Source of the DNA: Betaproteobacteria bacterium HGW-Betaproteobacteria-9 | Lineage (GTDB): Bacteria; Pseudomonadota; Gammaproteobacteria; Burkholderiales; Burkholderiaceae_C | Assembly: GCA_002842215.1 (NCBI GenBank) | Contig: PHCC01000001.1 | Location: forward strand, 16,238 to 80,237 | DNA length: 64,000 nucleotides | Direction: 5' to 3' | Translations under genes and position numbers: made by a program | Shown here: in pieces, positions 1 through 11,768 of the stretch | How the letters are laid out: each line of letters starts with the position of its first letter | How positions within the stretch are numbered: position 1 is the first letter of the stretch | The notes under the pieces: generated by a model | What the model saw: the letters and a program-made list of their open reading frames with translations, nothing else | The model's database searches: none | Told to the model about the DNA's origin: nothing

Positions 1-833
1 TCGGCCGTGGGCGCAATGGCGCGCACCGTGCCCGCCACCTTGAGACCACTGGCGGCCGTGACCTCGACCTTCTGCCCCACCTTGACCTGTCCCACCTCGG
101 ACGGTGTCACCTCGGCACGCCACTCCATGCGGCTCTGGCGCACCAGACGGAACAGTTCCTGCCCGGCGCCGGCCACCGCCCCCACGGTCGCCGTGCGAGC
201 GGAAATCACGCCTTCGTCCGGCGAGCGCACCTGGGTGTTGCCCAGCCGGACTTGGGTGGCCGCGTAGGCGGCCTTGGCGGCCTCGTGCTGCGCCCGGGTC
301 ACCTTCTCCTGCGTCAGGTACTGGGCGATCTGCGACTGGGACAGCGCCCCGGTGTTCTCGATCGAGCGCGCCCGGTCGGCGTCGGCCTTGGCGCTCTCGG
401 CCGCGGCCTCGGCCTGCATCAGCGCGGCCTTGCCCTGCAGGCTCTCGGCTTCGGCGGTCTCGCGGGCAAAAGTGGCCAGCACCTGGCCCTTCTTCACCAC
501 ATCACCGATGTTCACGCTCACCGTCGCCAGCCGCAGACCCGGCACTTCGGCGCCCACGCTGGCCTCCTGCCAGGCCGCGATGTTGCCGTTGGCCTGCAGC
601 TGCAGGGCCAGGCTGGCGGTCTCGGGTGTGGCCGTCGTCACCGTCATCGCGGGTTTGGCAGCAGCCTGCGCGGCGCCGGGCTCGGCCGCTGTCGCGGCCG
701 GCGAAGCAGCGGCGCCCTCGGCGGCAGCGGCCTTCTCGTCGTTGCCGCAGGCCACGGCCAGCACCGAGGTCAGCAACAGGGCGGCCACCAGCCGGTTCGT
801 CGGGTCAGCGGAAAAATGGCGCAGGGTCTTCAT
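1..833 (-). CDS. RND efflux periplasmic adaptor lipoprotein (partial, 3' end off window)
   Basis: Periplasmic adaptor (membrane fusion protein, HlyD/AcrA family) that would link an inner membrane RND pump to the outer membrane factor encoded just upstream. The start ATG at 833 overlaps the stop of that gene (ATGA), so the two are translationally coupled. Residues 1-29 are a lipoprotein signal with Cys29 in the context LAVAC, followed by an Ala/Pro-rich stretch, a biotinyl-lipoyl-like half (VPGLRLATVSV, IGDVVKKGQVLA), an Ala/Glu-rich alpha-hairpin, the second lipoyl half (VRSPDEGVIS) and the start of the beta-barrel domain. About 277 codons are present; the C-terminus and presumably the RND pump gene lie beyond position 1. 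The family call is firm; the substrate cannot be told. Confidence 0.9.
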   Translation of the reverse strand, partial: MKTLRHFSADPTNRLVAALLLTSVLAVACGNDEKAAAAEGAAASPAATAAEPGAAQAAAKPAMTVTTATPETASLALQLQANGNIAAWQEASVGAEVPGLRLATVSVNIGDVVKKGQVLATFARETAEAESLQGKAALMQAEAAAESAKADADRARSIENTGALSQSQIAQYLTQEKVTRAQHEAAKAAYAATQVRLGNTQVRSPDEGVISARTATVGAVAGAGQELFRLVRQSRMEWRAEVTPSEVGQVKVGQKVEVTAASGLKVAGTVRAIAPTA

Positions 834-2266
834 GAGTCTTTGCGCACCGGCTCCGGTGCGATCTGCGGATCGAAGCCGCCGCCCAGGGCGACGTAAAGGG
901 CGATCCAGGTGTTGAGGTGGTCCAGTTGCAGCGCCACGGCGCCGCTGTCGGCATTGAGCTTGAGCCGGCGCGCTTCTTCCAGCTCGTTGAGGTTGGCCAG
1001 GCCGACGCGGTAGCGGGCTTCGGTGGCTTCGAACGAGCGCGTGTAGCCGGCCACGGCCTGCTGGCTCGTCGCGAGCTGGGTGCGCAACGCCTCCAGCGCC
1101 ACCAGCGACTGCTCAACCTCGGCGATCGCGCGCCGCAACACATTGGCATAGCCCAGGGCCGCGGCCTCGTAGCGTGCGGACGCGGCCTCAGAGGAGGCAT
1201 TCAGTCCGGCTCGGCCGATCAGCGGCAGGTTCAGCGTCAGCGGGCCGGCCGACCAGGTGTTGAACGTGGTGCTCTCGCCGCCCGTGGTGAAGCGGTTGCG
1301 CAGCACATTGCCGCTCAGGCTCAGGCTGGGCCAGAGCGCAGCGCGCGCCACACCCACGCCCTCGGCCGCGGCCACCAGTTCTTGCTGCGCGCGCGCCACA
1401 TCGGGACGCTGGCGAATGACCTCCAGCGGCACCGCGGCCACCTTGAGCACCGATCCGGCCACCGTCGGGTCGGGCAGCACCGTTGCGGTGCCCAGACGTT
1501 CGCGCATCCGTGGCTCGTCGGCGCCCACCAAAGCCACAATGGCCTTGAACTGCTGTTCGCACTGCCGGTTCTGCTGCGCCAGCCGGGACTCGGCGTCGGC
1601 CTGGCCGGCGCGGGCCAGCGCGGCGGTCGCCGGTGCGAGCAAGCCAGCGCGTTCGGTGTCGGCAGCGCTCTGGGCAGTCACACTGCGCGAGGCCCGGTCG
1701 CTGTCGATGACGGCCTTCTGCGCCAGACAGGAACGCCAGCCCAGGTACAGCTGCGCCGTCTCGGCGGCCATCAGCACCCGCGCCTCGTGCCAGCCCGCCT
1801 GCGCTGCAGCGACCTGGGCCGAAGCCTGACGCACCGACGAGGCGTTCTGGCCCCAGACATCCAGTGCCCACGACGCCTGCAGTCCGGCGTTCATGCCGGT
1901 GCCCAGCGGCGCACTGGCGCTGACGCCCCGGTAGGCCCCGGCTTCGAGCGCCACCTGCGGCAAGGTGGCACTGTCGGCGCCGGCCAGTGCCGCTCGCGCG
2001 GCGAACACCTGGGCACGGGCGGTCATGATGCCGGCGCTGCCTCGCTGGGCGTCGGCGATCAGTGCTGGCAGCTGCGCATCGCCCAGACGGGCCCACCAGT
2101 CGGTCATCGACGCGGTCTGGCCCTGATGCGGCAACGGAGGCGCGTACCAGACCTTGGGCAGGGTGGTCTCGACCGACTGCACCGTGTGCTCGGCCGGTGG
2201 GCCCATGCCGGCACAGGCGGTCAGCCCCGACGCCACCGCCAGAATCAGGAGATGTTTCATTTCCAT
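830..2266 (-). CDS. TolC/NodT-family outer membrane efflux lipoprotein
   Basis: Outer membrane channel of a tripartite efflux system, 478 aa, the usual length of the NodT subfamily. The N-terminus carries a lipoprotein signal with lipobox LTAC (Cys18), so the protein should be lipid-anchored to the outer membrane. The body is Ala/Leu/Gln-rich with long helical stretches typical of two OEP repeats; the C-terminal part has the family-like phrase GLANLNELEEA. The start at 2266 has GGAA about five bases upstream; a second Met two codons downstream is the alternative. It is first in an operon with the adaptor gene, with which it shares a 4-base overlap. Order outer membrane factor then adaptor suggests the pump gene follows outside the window. 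Confidence 0.92.
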   Translation of the reverse strand: MEMKHLLILAVASGLTACAGMGPPAEHTVQSVETTLPKVWYAPPLPHQGQTASMTDWWARLGDAQLPALIADAQRGSAGIMTARAQVFAARAALAGADSATLPQVALEAGAYRGVSASAPLGTGMNAGLQASWALDVWGQNASSVRQASAQVAAAQAGWHEARVLMAAETAQLYLGWRSCLAQKAVIDSDRASRSVTAQSAADTERAGLLAPATAALARAGQADAESRLAQQNRQCEQQFKAIVALVGADEPRMRERLGTATVLPDPTVAGSVLKVAAVPLEVIRQRPDVARAQQELVAAAEGVGVARAALWPSLSLSGNVLRNRFTTGGESTTFNTWSAGPLTLNLPLIGRAGLNASSEAASARYEAAALGYANVLRRAIAEVEQSLVALEALRTQLATSQQAVAGYTRSFEATEARYRVGLANLNELEEARRLKLNADSGAVALQLDHLNTWIALYVALGGGFDPQIAPEPVRKDS

Positions 2267-2346
2267 TCGGATTCCACACTGCGTTGCAGCGCAGCAAAGG
2301 GTATGAGCTTAGCGAGGCTGCGACCCTTTTTTGAACAATTTTTGTT

Positions 2347-2886
2347 TCAGTTTTTTTCAACACCGGCGATCTGGGGAGCCAACACATCGGTGAACCCGAA
2401 CCGTGCAAAGTCTCGCATCCGCATCGGGTACAGCGTGCCCCAGAGGTGGTCGCACTCATGCTGCACCACCCGGGCGTGAAAGCCCTCGGCGTCGCAATCG
2501 ATCACCCGCCCCTGGACGTCGAAGCCCTGGTAACGGATCCGCCGCCAGCGCGGCACGATGCCGCGCAGACCGGGCACCGACAGACAGCCCTCCCAACCCT
2601 CTTCTTCCTCGTCACCCAGCGGTGTGATCAGCGGGTTGAGCAGGACGGTGCGCGGCACCACCGGCGCCTCCGGGTAGCGCGGGTTCGCCGCGCCGGTGCC
2701 GAAGATCACAAGCTGCAGGTCCACACCAATCTGCGGCGCAGCCAGGCCGGCCCCGTTCGCAGCGGTCATGGTCTCGATCATGTCGGTCACCAGGCGGTGC
2801 AGCTCCGGCGTGTCGAATTCGGTCACGGGCTGGGCCACGCTCAGCAGCCGGGGATCGCCCATTTTCAGAATCGTATGAATGGTCAT
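2347..2886 (-). CDS. def: Peptide deformylase
   Basis: Removes the N-formyl group from nascent proteins using a bound metal ion. All three signature motifs are present: [10 protein letters not shown] (residues 45-54), EGCLSVPG (99-106, with the metal ligand Cys101) and HECDH (143-147, the HExxH motif with catalytic Glu). Length 179 aa is normal. The gene stands alone on the minus strand, divergent from the cytochrome c gene at 2968 and followed by the efflux operon. There is no fmt beside it, so by analogy with other Burkholderiales this may be a second deformylase separate from the def-fmt locus; that is inference. Confidence 0.95.
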   Translation of the reverse strand: MTIHTILKMGDPRLLSVAQPVTEFDTPELHRLVTDMIETMTAANGAGLAAPQIGVDLQLVIFGTGAANPRYPEAPVVPRTVLLNPLITPLGDEEEEGWEGCLSVPGLRGIVPRWRRIRYQGFDVQGRVIDCDAEGFHARVVQHECDHLWGTLYPMRMRDFARFGFTDVLAPQIAGVEKN

Positions 2887-2967
2887 GGTGGTGTCATGGA
2901 TTACCCCGTGGGGTGTTCAGGCCGTCGCGCGCTACAGTCAGGTCTGGCCTGTTCAGGAGGATTTTCC

Positions 2968-3339
2968 ATGCAATCGCGTCCGACCACCCTGCGTCTCATG
3001 TCCCGTCAGCTGCGCTGGACCGCCAGCGCCTTGCTGCTGGGCGGTTCGCTGGCTTTTTTCAGCCAGCCGGCCAACGCGCAAGGCGCCGACATCTTCAAGG
3101 GTGCCGACCTCGCGCTGGGCGAAAAAATGATCGCCGAGCACAAGTGCGTGGCCTGTCACGTCAGCAAGGTGGGCGGCGACGGCAGCGCCATGTACAAGCC
3201 CAAAGGCAAGATCAACACCGCCGGCCTGCTGCGCGGCATGGTGGAAATGTGCAACACCACCATGAATCTGGGCATGTTCCCGGAGGAAGTCAGCGCCGTG
3301 GCCGCGGTGCTGAACCGGGACCACTACAAGTTCAAGTGA
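2968..3339 (+). CDS. Small periplasmic c-type cytochrome
   Basis: A 123-aa protein with a Sec signal peptide (Ala/Leu-rich core, cleavage expected after ANA at residues 35-37) and one haem-binding motif CVACH (residues 60-64). The start ATG at 2968 is chosen because of a strong AGGAGG Shine-Dalgarno seven bases upstream and because longer readings of the frame run into the divergent def promoter. The axial methionine is not obvious; candidates lie in the Met-rich C-terminal part (MVEMC..TMNLGMFPEE), which also has an unpaired Cys. Likely a small electron carrier in the periplasm; the redox partner is unknown. It is followed by a dispersed repeat copy. Confidence 0.85.
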   Translation: MQSRPTTLRLMSRQLRWTASALLLGGSLAFFSQPANAQGADIFKGADLALGEKMIAEHKCVACHVSKVGGDGSAMYKPKGKINTAGLLRGMVEMCNTTMNLGMFPEEVSAVAAVLNRDHYKFK

Positions 3340-3349
3340 ACCGAAACCA

Positions 3350-3430
3350 GGCCCCCACGCTCCGCCGCTGACGCGGGTCGCTGCCCCCCGAGGGGGTGCG
3401 AATTCAGCTTGGGGCGGCCCGGCGCTGAAT

Positions 3431-3432
<2 letters not shown>
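3350..3432 (+). repeat. Dispersed intergenic repeat, copy A
   Basis: About 80 bases between the cytochrome stop codon and the 3' end of ligA. It contains the block CTGCCCCCCGAGGGGG and then GGGCGGCCCGGCG, shared in order with the repeats near 5540-5633 and 12594-12680. A perfect 9-base inverted repeat, GAATTCAGC (3400-3408) and GCTGAATTC (3424-3432), closes the element and is specific to this copy; it overlaps the ligA stop region. There is no T-tract, so it is not a canonical terminator. Confidence 0.65.
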
Positions 3433-5518
<2,086 letters not shown>

Positions 5519-5536
5519 TCACTCTGAGAATGAGGG

Positions 5537-5633
5537 GGAGTCAAGCCAGAACGCCGCGAAACCGGCTTTGCCGGGCCGCCAGCGTTGCCCCCTGGAAGGG
5601 GGTGACGCGCTGAAAGCGCGGCGCGGGGGTCAG
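5537..5633 (-). repeat. Dispersed intergenic repeat, copy B
   Basis: Read on the minus strand, this copy begins at the zipA stop codon and runs toward ligA. It carries CCCCC, then GCCGCG, CAGCGCGT, the block CCCCCTTCCAGGGGG, then GGCGGCCCGGCAAAGCC and a tail CGCGGCGTTCTGG. The later half is nearly identical to copy C (GGCCTGGCAAAGCC then CGCGGTGTTCTGG), over about 90 bases. Orientation relative to the upstream gene is the same in all three copies. Confidence 0.75.
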
Positions 5634-6802
5634 GAAAAAAGCCGTCGCGCCTGTGGCGAACCCGCCGACAGATCGTGGCTGTCCAGCGCGTCGTACAGGC
5701 TCTCCAGGTCGGCGCCGATGCCGTCCATCGTGTCGGTGGACAACAACTGCCCACCATCATCGGTGATCACGCCTTCCATGGCCTCGGCCAGCGCGGAGGC
5801 GGCTTGGCGCATGCGCACAAACGGCTGCTCGCTGCGCGGCACGTGGGTCACTTCCAGCGACAGCGCGACCTCGCGCAACGCGCTTTGTTCCGGGTCTTCG
5901 GCCATAGCGGCCTGCGAATCAAAGGCGAGGCTCAGGATGGGCGCCTGTCCCGCCGCGCTGGCGGGCAGCACCATGCGCCCGGGCAGCACGCCCGCCACGA
6001 AGCCGAGCCGGGCCGCGTTCTGCGCCACATAACCGGGGCTCCAGGCGCTGCGACGGGCGCGCAGGGTGAAGCCCAACTGGGCATCGTGGCCGCTGGCAAA
6101 AGCATCCAGCTCGCGGGCGCGGGCCACCTCGGCGCGCATGTCGGGAAAATCGGGCGCGGCGCCCACCGCGTCGGCAAAGGCCTGCGCCTTGACGACGAAC
6201 TCGGAAAATTCGATGTCGTTGAGCGCGCCGGCACGGTTCGCCAGCTGCACGCCGGCCTGCAGCGCGTGGTAGCGCTGCCCCGGGCGCGGGCTTTCCCATT
6301 CACCGCTGGTTTCGTTCAGGCCTTCGACGGCAAACGGCTTGCTGCCGACCCGGCGCGTACCCGGCAGCGCCGCCAGCAAGGCATCACCCGACACCGGGCC
6401 TTCCACCGCCAGCGGGGTGATGACGTCGATCAGGGCGTCCAGCCCGGGCCGCTTCTCGGGGGGACTGACGACGTTGTTGAGCGTGACGGGCACCACCACC
6501 GGCACACGCGCATCGCCATCCGCCGCCACCGGCGGCTCCGGCTCCGGCTCCGGCTCCGGCGCAGGCTCGAAGGGGCGTCCCATGACCGGTTCGATGCGCT
6601 CCGAAATCCCATCGTGGTCGGGCTCGATCACCGGACCGGTCAGCGGGCTTTCAAAGCTCTGGGGGTCACCCGCACCGTCGAGCCCCGGGCGTTCGCTGGC
6701 GGTGCGCGGAGCGCTCTTGCTCGTGACCCAGGCGTTGTAGGCGACCACGCCCGCCAGCACGAGGCCTCCGATGATGGCCAGACTGATTTGCAGAGTGCTC
6801 AT
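5630..6802 (-). CDS. zipA: ZipA-like cell division protein
   Basis: Membrane-anchored septum protein that would tether FtsZ. Residues 5-25 are a single hydrophobic segment followed by Lys/Arg-containing sequence, the N-out type Ib topology of ZipA. Then comes a long acidic, proline-rich linker containing a Pro-Glu repeat (encoded by a hexanucleotide repeat), and a C-terminal globular region of about 250 residues that fits ZipA_C. Its position between smc and ligA is the usual place in this group. Sequence similarity to E. coli ZipA is low by eye, so the call leans on topology and synteny. Start ATG at 6802 lies 25 bases after the smc stop. Confidence 0.8.
   Translation of the reverse strand: MSTLQISLAIIGGLVLAGVVAYNAWVTSKSAPRTASERPGLDGAGDPQSFESPLTGPVIEPDHDGISERIEPVMGRPFEPAPEPEPEPEPPVAADGDARVPVVVPVTLNNVVSPPEKRPGLDALIDVITPLAVEGPVSGDALLAALPGTRRVGSKPFAVEGLNETSGEWESPRPGQRYHALQAGVQLANRAGALNDIEFSEFVVKAQAFADAVGAAPDFPDMRAEVARARELDAFASGHDAQLGFTLRARRSAWSPGYVAQNAARLGFVAGVLPGRMVLPASAAGQAPILSLAFDSQAAMAEDPEQSALREVALSLEVTHVPRSEQPFVRMRQAASALAEAMEGVITDDGGQLLSTDTMDGIGADLESLYDALDSHDLSAGSPQARRLFS
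6534..6557 (-). repeat. Hexanucleotide tandem repeat within zipA
   Basis: Four perfect in-frame units of GGCTCC on the plus strand (GGAGCC on the coding strand) encode a Pro-Glu run in the ZipA linker. Unit length is a multiple of three, so copy changes would alter linker length without breaking the frame. Confidence 0.8.
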
Positions 6803-6827
6803 GTGTGTTCAGCGGTGGGTGGCGTGG

Positions 6828-9800
6828 TCAGACGGATTCCAGCATGCCGGCAGCGGACTCCATGTCCACCGCGACGATACGCGAAACGCCCTGCTCCTGC
6901 ATGGTCACGCCGATCAATTGTTCGGCCATTTCCATGGCGATCTTGTTGTGGCTGATGAACAGGAACTGGGTGCCCTGCCTGCTCATGCTGGTCACCAGGC
7001 GGGCGTAACGCTCGGTGTTGGCGTCGTCCAGCGGCGCGTCCACCTCGTCGAGCAGACAGAACGGCGCCGGGTTGAGCTGGAAGATGGCGAACACCAGGGC
7101 AATGGCGGTCAGCGCCTTCTCGCCGCCCGAGAGCAGGTGGATGGTCTGGTTCTTCTTGCCGGGCGGCTGCGCCAGCACCTGCACACCCGCGTCGAGGATC
7201 TCTTCGCCGGTCATCACCAGCCGGGCGTTGCCGCCGCCGAAGAGCTCGGGGAACATGCGGCCGAAGTGCTCGTTGACGGTGTTGAAGGTGTTGCCCAGCA
7301 GGTCGCGCGTTTCGGCATCGATCTTCTTGATCGCGTCTTCCAGCGTGGTCATGGCTTCGACCAGGTCGGCCGACTGCGCGTCGAGGAAGGTCTTGCGCTC
7401 GCGCGCAGCGATGAGTTCGTCCAGCGCCGCGAGGTTCACAGAACCCAGCGCCTGGATCTCACGGTGCATGCGGTCGATCTCGCCCTGCAGGCCTGTCAGG
7501 CGCACATTGCCTTCGGTGATGCTCTGCGCCACCGCGGCCAGATCGGCCTGCGCTTCTTCGAGCTGCTGGCTGTACTGCTCCACCCCCAGGCGCGCGGCCT
7601 GCTCCTTGAGCTGGAAGTCCGTGATGCGCTGGCGCAACGGGTCGAGCTCACGCTCCAGCTTCAGGCGGTGCTCGTCGCTGGCGCGCAGCTTCATCGTGAG
7701 GTCGTCGTACTGGCTGCGCAGGGCGCCCAGGGTCTGCTCGCGTTCGAATTTGACGGCCAGCACGTTCTGCAGCCCGGCCTGGGCCGCGGCGTCGCTCAGG
7801 CGGGCCAGCTCTTCGGCGGCCCGCTGCTCTTCGTCGGCGAGCGACTTTTCCTGCGAGGCCGCGGTTTCCAGCGAACGCTGCAGCTCTCCCTGACGGGCCT
7901 GCAGGCTGCGCAGGGTGAAGGTGGCCTCCTGCGCGCTGCGCTCCAGCGAGCGTTGCTGCTCGCGCGCCGCATTCAAAGCGCGCTCGGCATCGATCACCTT
8001 GTCGTCGAACTGGGCGTGGCGCTCCTGGCAGTCGGCGAGCTGCATGTCCAGCTCGTCGAAGCGGGCCTCGGCCGTCACACGGCGCTCCTGCAGGTCTTCC
8101 AGTTGGGCATCCACCTCGGCCAGGTCGGCGGAGATCTGCTCGCTGCGCGCGCGGGTTTGTTCGGCGAGTTGTGTCAGGCGCAGGGCCTCGACCTGCAGCT
8201 CGTGGGCCTTGCCGCGTGTTTCGGCGCCTTCGCGGCGCGCGCTCACGAGCCGCTGCGAAGCATCGCTGTAGGCGGCTTCGGCGCGCACGAGAGCGGTCCG
8301 GGCCTGCTCGGCGATCAGCGCCTGGGCCCGCAGCTCCTTCTCAAGGTGTTCAATTTCCTGCGCGCGCGCCAGCAGGCCGGCCTGCTCACTGTCGGGCGCG
8401 TAGAAGCTCACGCTGTGGGCGCTGACCGCGTGGCCGCTGGGCACGTAGATCACTTCGCCGGCCTGCAGCTGGGTGCGCTGCGCCATGGCTTCATCCAGGC
8501 TGGCCGCCGTCAGGCAGCCCTGCAGCCAGTCACCCAGCAGGGCCTTCTGCCCGGCGTCGTTCAGGCGCAGCCAGTCGGCCAATGGCTTGAGGCCGCTGCC
8601 GCTGGCGCTGCCCGACGCCACGGCGGACGGACTGTAAAACGCGAGTTTCGCTGGCGGGGCATCGTTGCCGAACGAGCGCACCATCTCCAGCCGCGACACT
8701 TCGAGAGCGCCCAGGCGCTCACGCAGCGCGGCTTCGAGCGCGTTTTCCCAGCCGGTCTCGATGTGGATGCGGCTCCACAGGCCCTGCAGGCCGTCGAGCC
8801 CGTGCTTGGCCAGCCAGGGTTGCAGCTTGCCGTCGGTCTTGACCTTCTCCTGCAGTGTCTTGAGCGCGTCCATGCGGGCCGACAGGTCGGCCTGTTTCGC
8901 GGATTCCTGGTTCACCGCCTGCTGGGCGGCGCGGCGGTCATCGTCGAGCTGGGGCACGCTGTCCTGCAGCTCGTGCAGCACGGCGTCGGCCAGTTCGGCG
9001 GCTTCCTGCGCCACCACCAGCTGGCTCTGCGCGTCCAGCAGGCGGGCCTCGTCGGGCGCGGCCAGGGCGTTGCGGTCGGCGGCCAGGCGTTCGCGGCGCT
9101 GGTTGAGCTGGCGGCTCTGTTCTTCGATGTTGCGCTGCTCGGCGGCCAGCACCTGGATCTGCTGTTGCACCTGGGTGACGCTGCCACGCTGTTCGTTGGC
9201 GCGGTTCTGCGCCTGGCGCAGGCCATCTTCGAGCGCGGGCAGGGCCGCGCCCTGCTCTTCGCCCTGGGCGGCGAGCACCACCGACTTTTCTTCGGCCTCG
9301 ACCATGGCTTCGGCCAGCTGCTCCAGCTCCACGCCAGCGTCCTGGCTGCGCGTGGTCCACGAGGCCATCTGTTCCTTCAGCTGAACCAGGCGCTGTTCGA
9401 CGCGGGTGCGGCCCTCGATCACGAAGCGGATCTCGGCTTCGAGCTTGCCCACCTCGGCACTGGCTTCGTAGAGTTTGCCCTGTGCCTGGTTGACCTGGTC
9501 GCCCGCGGCGTAGTGCGCCTGGCGGATGGTTTCCAGCTCGGACTCGGTGCGGCGCAGGTCGGCGGTGCGCGACTCCAGGTCGTTCAACGCCTGGGCGGCG
9601 TCGGTCTTGACCTTGACCTGGTCGGCCTCGGCCTCGCTGCGCTTCAAAAACCAGAGCTGGTGCTGCTTGAGCGTGGCACCGGCCTGCAGGGTGTTGTAGC
9701 GCGCGGCCACTTCGGCCTGCTTTTCCAGCTTGTCGAGGTTGGCGTTGAGTTCGCGCAGGATGTCTTCGACCCGCGTCAGGTTCTCGCGCGTGTCGGCCAG

Positions 9801-10349
9801 GCGGTTGGCGGTCTCGCGGCGGCGTTCCTTGTATTTGGAAACGCCCGCAGCCTCTTCGAGGAACAGGCGCAGCTCTTCGGGCTTGGATTCGATGATCCGG
9901 CTGATGGTGCCCTGGCCGATGATGGCGTAGGCGCGCGGGCCCAGACCGGTGCCGAGGAACACGTCCTGCACGTCGCGGCGGCGCACCGGCTGGTTGTTGA
10001 TGTAGTAGCTGCTGGTGCCGTCGCGCGTGAGCACGCGCTTGACGGCGATCTCCAGGAACTGGCCCCACTGGCCGCCCGCGCGGTGGTCGGCGTTGTCAAA
10101 CACCAGCTCGACGCTGGAGCGGCTGGCCGGCTTGCGGTTGTTGGTGCCGTTGAAGATCACGTCCTGCATGGACTCGCCACGCAGCTCGGACGCCTTGGAC
10201 TCGCCCAGCACCCAGCGTACCGCGTCCATGATGTTGGACTTGCCGCAGCCGTTGGGCCCCACCACGCCCACCAGTTGCCCGGGCAGCATGAAGTTGGTCG
10301 GCTCGGCGAAGGACTTGAAGCCCGATAACTTGATCGAATTGAGGCGCAC
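6828..10349 (-). CDS. smc: Chromosome segregation ATPase SMC
   Basis: Condensin-like ATPase that organises and segregates the chromosome. At 1173 aa it has the full SMC layout: N-terminal Walker A (GPNGCGKSN, about residue 32), a first coiled coil rich in Glu/Gln/Ala, a hinge around residues 510-660, a second coiled coil, and the C-terminal head with the ABC signature LLSGGEKALTA and Walker B FCLLDEVDAPLDD. The start codon is GTG at 10349, giving the conserved beginning RLNSIKLSGFKSF. Partner genes scpA/scpB are not in the window. Divergent from dapC, with 149 bases between. Confidence 0.98.
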   Translation of the reverse strand: MRLNSIKLSGFKSFAEPTNFMLPGQLVGVVGPNGCGKSNIMDAVRWVLGESKASELRGESMQDVIFNGTNNRKPASRSSVELVFDNADHRAGGQWGQFLEIAVKRVLTRDGTSSYYINNQPVRRRDVQDVFLGTGLGPRAYAIIGQGTISRIIESKPEELRLFLEEAAGVSKYKERRRETANRLADTRENLTRVEDILRELNANLDKLEKQAEVAARYNTLQAGATLKQHQLWFLKRSEAEADQVKVKTDAAQALNDLESRTADLRRTESELETIRQAHYAAGDQVNQAQGKLYEASAEVGKLEAEIRFVIEGRTRVEQRLVQLKEQMASWTTRSQDAGVELEQLAEAMVEAEEKSVVLAAQGEEQGAALPALEDGLRQAQNRANEQRGSVTQVQQQIQVLAAEQRNIEEQSRQLNQRRERLAADRNALAAPDEARLLDAQSQLVVAQEAAELADAVLHELQDSVPQLDDDRRAAQQAVNQESAKQADLSARMDALKTLQEKVKTDGKLQPWLAKHGLDGLQGLWSRIHIETGWENALEAALRERLGALEVSRLEMVRSFGNDAPPAKLAFYSPSAVASGSASGSGLKPLADWLRLNDAGQKALLGDWLQGCLTAASLDEAMAQRTQLQAGEVIYVPSGHAVSAHSVSFYAPDSEQAGLLARAQEIEHLEKELRAQALIAEQARTALVRAEAAYSDASQRLVSARREGAETRGKAHELQVEALRLTQLAEQTRARSEQISADLAEVDAQLEDLQERRVTAEARFDELDMQLADCQERHAQFDDKVIDAERALNAAREQQRSLERSAQEATFTLRSLQARQGELQRSLETAASQEKSLADEEQRAAEELARLSDAAAQAGLQNVLAVKFEREQTLGALRSQYDDLTMKLRASDEHRLKLERELDPLRQRITDFQLKEQAARLGVEQYSQQLEEAQADLAAVAQSITEGNVRLTGLQGEIDRMHREIQALGSVNLAALDELIAARERKTFLDAQSADLVEAMTTLEDAIKKIDAETRDLLGNTFNTVNEHFGRMFPELFGGGNARLVMTGEEILDAGVQVLAQPPGKKNQTIHLLSGGEKALTAIALVFAIFQLNPAPFCLLDEVDAPLDDANTERYARLVTSMSRQGTQFLFISHNKIAMEMAEQLIGVTMQEQGVSRIVAVDMESAAGMLESV

Positions 10350-10498
10350 GGGAATTCGGCCGCGGGAAGCTAACTGTTTGATTTGTAACGATAATCCTCC
10401 CCCGAGCGGGGCCGGACCGCAAGCCGCATGATAACGTGTCCGCCTGGCCTTGAGCCCGCCTTGGGAGGGCCTGAAGCGGCCTTGGGATAATCGGCGCC

Positions 10499-11722
10499 AT
10501 GAATCCCAAGTTGTCCCTCCTGCAGCCCTACCCGTTCGAGCGGCTGCGCCAGCTGTCTGCGGGTGTCACACCCAACCCGGCCTACCGCCCGATCAGCCTG
10601 GGCATCGGCGAACCCAAACACGCCACGCCCCAGATGCTCAAGGACGCGCTGGCCGCCGCGCTGGACACCGGTCTGACCGGCTACCCCGCCACCGCCGGCG
10701 AGCCCGCGCTGCGCGAAGCCTGTGCGGCCTGGCTGCAGCGGCGCTACGGCGTCACCGTGAGCCCCGCCAACCAAGTGTTGCCGGTGAACGGATCGCGCGA
10801 GGCGCTGTTTGCCTTCGCCCAGACGGTGCTGGACCCGACCCAAGCCGGTGCCACGCTGGTGTTTCCCAATCCGTTCTATCAGATCTACGAAGGTGCAGCT
10901 CTGCTCGGCGGCGCCCAGCCGTACTACGTGCCCAGCGTGCCTGAGCGCAACTTCGCGGTGGACTGGGACAGCGTGCCCGAAGACGTCTGGGCCCGCACGC
11001 AGCTGATCTTTGTCTGCTCGCCGGGCAACCCGACCGGCGCCGTCATGCCGCTGGAAGAGTGGAAAAAGCTGTTCGAGCTGAGCGACCGCCACGGCTTCGT
11101 GATCGCGTCCGACGAGTGCTACTCTGAAATCTACTTCCGCGACGAACCGCCGCTGGGTGGGCTGGAAGCGGCGGTGAAGCTCGGACGCACCGACTTCAAG
11201 AACCTGATGATGTTCACCAGCCTGTCCAAGCGCAGCAATGTGCCCGGGTTGCGCAGCGGTTTTGTGGCCGGAGATGCGGCGCTGATCAAGGCCTTCCTGC
11301 TCTACCGAACCTACCACGGCGGCGCCATGAGCCCGGCGGTGCAGGCCGCCAGCGTGGCCGCCTGGGGCGACGAAGACCACGTGATCGACAACCGCCGCCA
11401 GTACCGCGAGAAGTTTGCCCAGGTCACGCCGCTGCTGGCCTCGGTGATGGAGGTGGCGTTGCCCGACGCGGCGTTCTACCTCTGGGCCGGCGTTCCTGAG
11501 GCCTTCAATCACCGGATTCCGGGCCTGAGTGCCGACGAAGCGTTCGCCCGCGAGTTGCTGGCTCAATACAATGTGACGGTTCTGCCCGGCAGCTACCTGG
11601 CTCGCGAGGCCCAGGGTGTCAATCCGGGCCGCGGCCGGGTGCGCATGGCCCTGGTGGCCGAACCCGCCGAATGCCTGGAAGCCGCCGGCCGCATCGTCGA
11701 GTTCCTCTCGCCGCGCGCCTGA
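10499..11722 (+). CDS. dapC: Succinyldiaminopimelate aminotransferase DapC
   Basis: PLP-dependent class I aminotransferase making N-succinyl-L,L-diaminopimelate in lysine and peptidoglycan synthesis. The 407-aa protein shows the NPTG motif (177-180), DECYSE (205-210) and the Schiff-base lysine in SLSK (Lys244), with the conserved Arg of LRSGF nearby. Adjacent dapD and dapE strongly support the specific role over other class I aminotransferases. The ATG at 10499 is preceded by a TATA-like GGGATAAT, a possible -10, so this may be the operon's first gene. Confidence 0.95.
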   Translation: MNPKLSLLQPYPFERLRQLSAGVTPNPAYRPISLGIGEPKHATPQMLKDALAAALDTGLTGYPATAGEPALREACAAWLQRRYGVTVSPANQVLPVNGSREALFAFAQTVLDPTQAGATLVFPNPFYQIYEGAALLGGAQPYYVPSVPERNFAVDWDSVPEDVWARTQLIFVCSPGNPTGAVMPLEEWKKLFELSDRHGFVIASDECYSEIYFRDEPPLGGLEAAVKLGRTDFKNLMMFTSLSKRSNVPGLRSGFVAGDAALIKAFLLYRTYHGGAMSPAVQAASVAAWGDEDHVIDNRRQYREKFAQVTPLLASVMEVALPDAAFYLWAGVPEAFNHRIPGLSADEAFARELLAQYNVTVLPGSYLAREAQGVNPGRGRVRMALVAEPAECLEAAGRIVEFLSPRA

Positions 11723-11768
11723 GACCCCTTTCCGTTCCATCCCACCCTTTCTGACCGTTCGAGACAAC

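Noticed and set aside
6771..10328. Very long plus-strand open frame opposite smc (1185 codons)
   Set aside because: It is the antisense shadow of smc; high GC leaves stop-free antisense frames. The translation is Leu/His/Gly/Gln-rich with no family, while the minus strand encodes a complete SMC.
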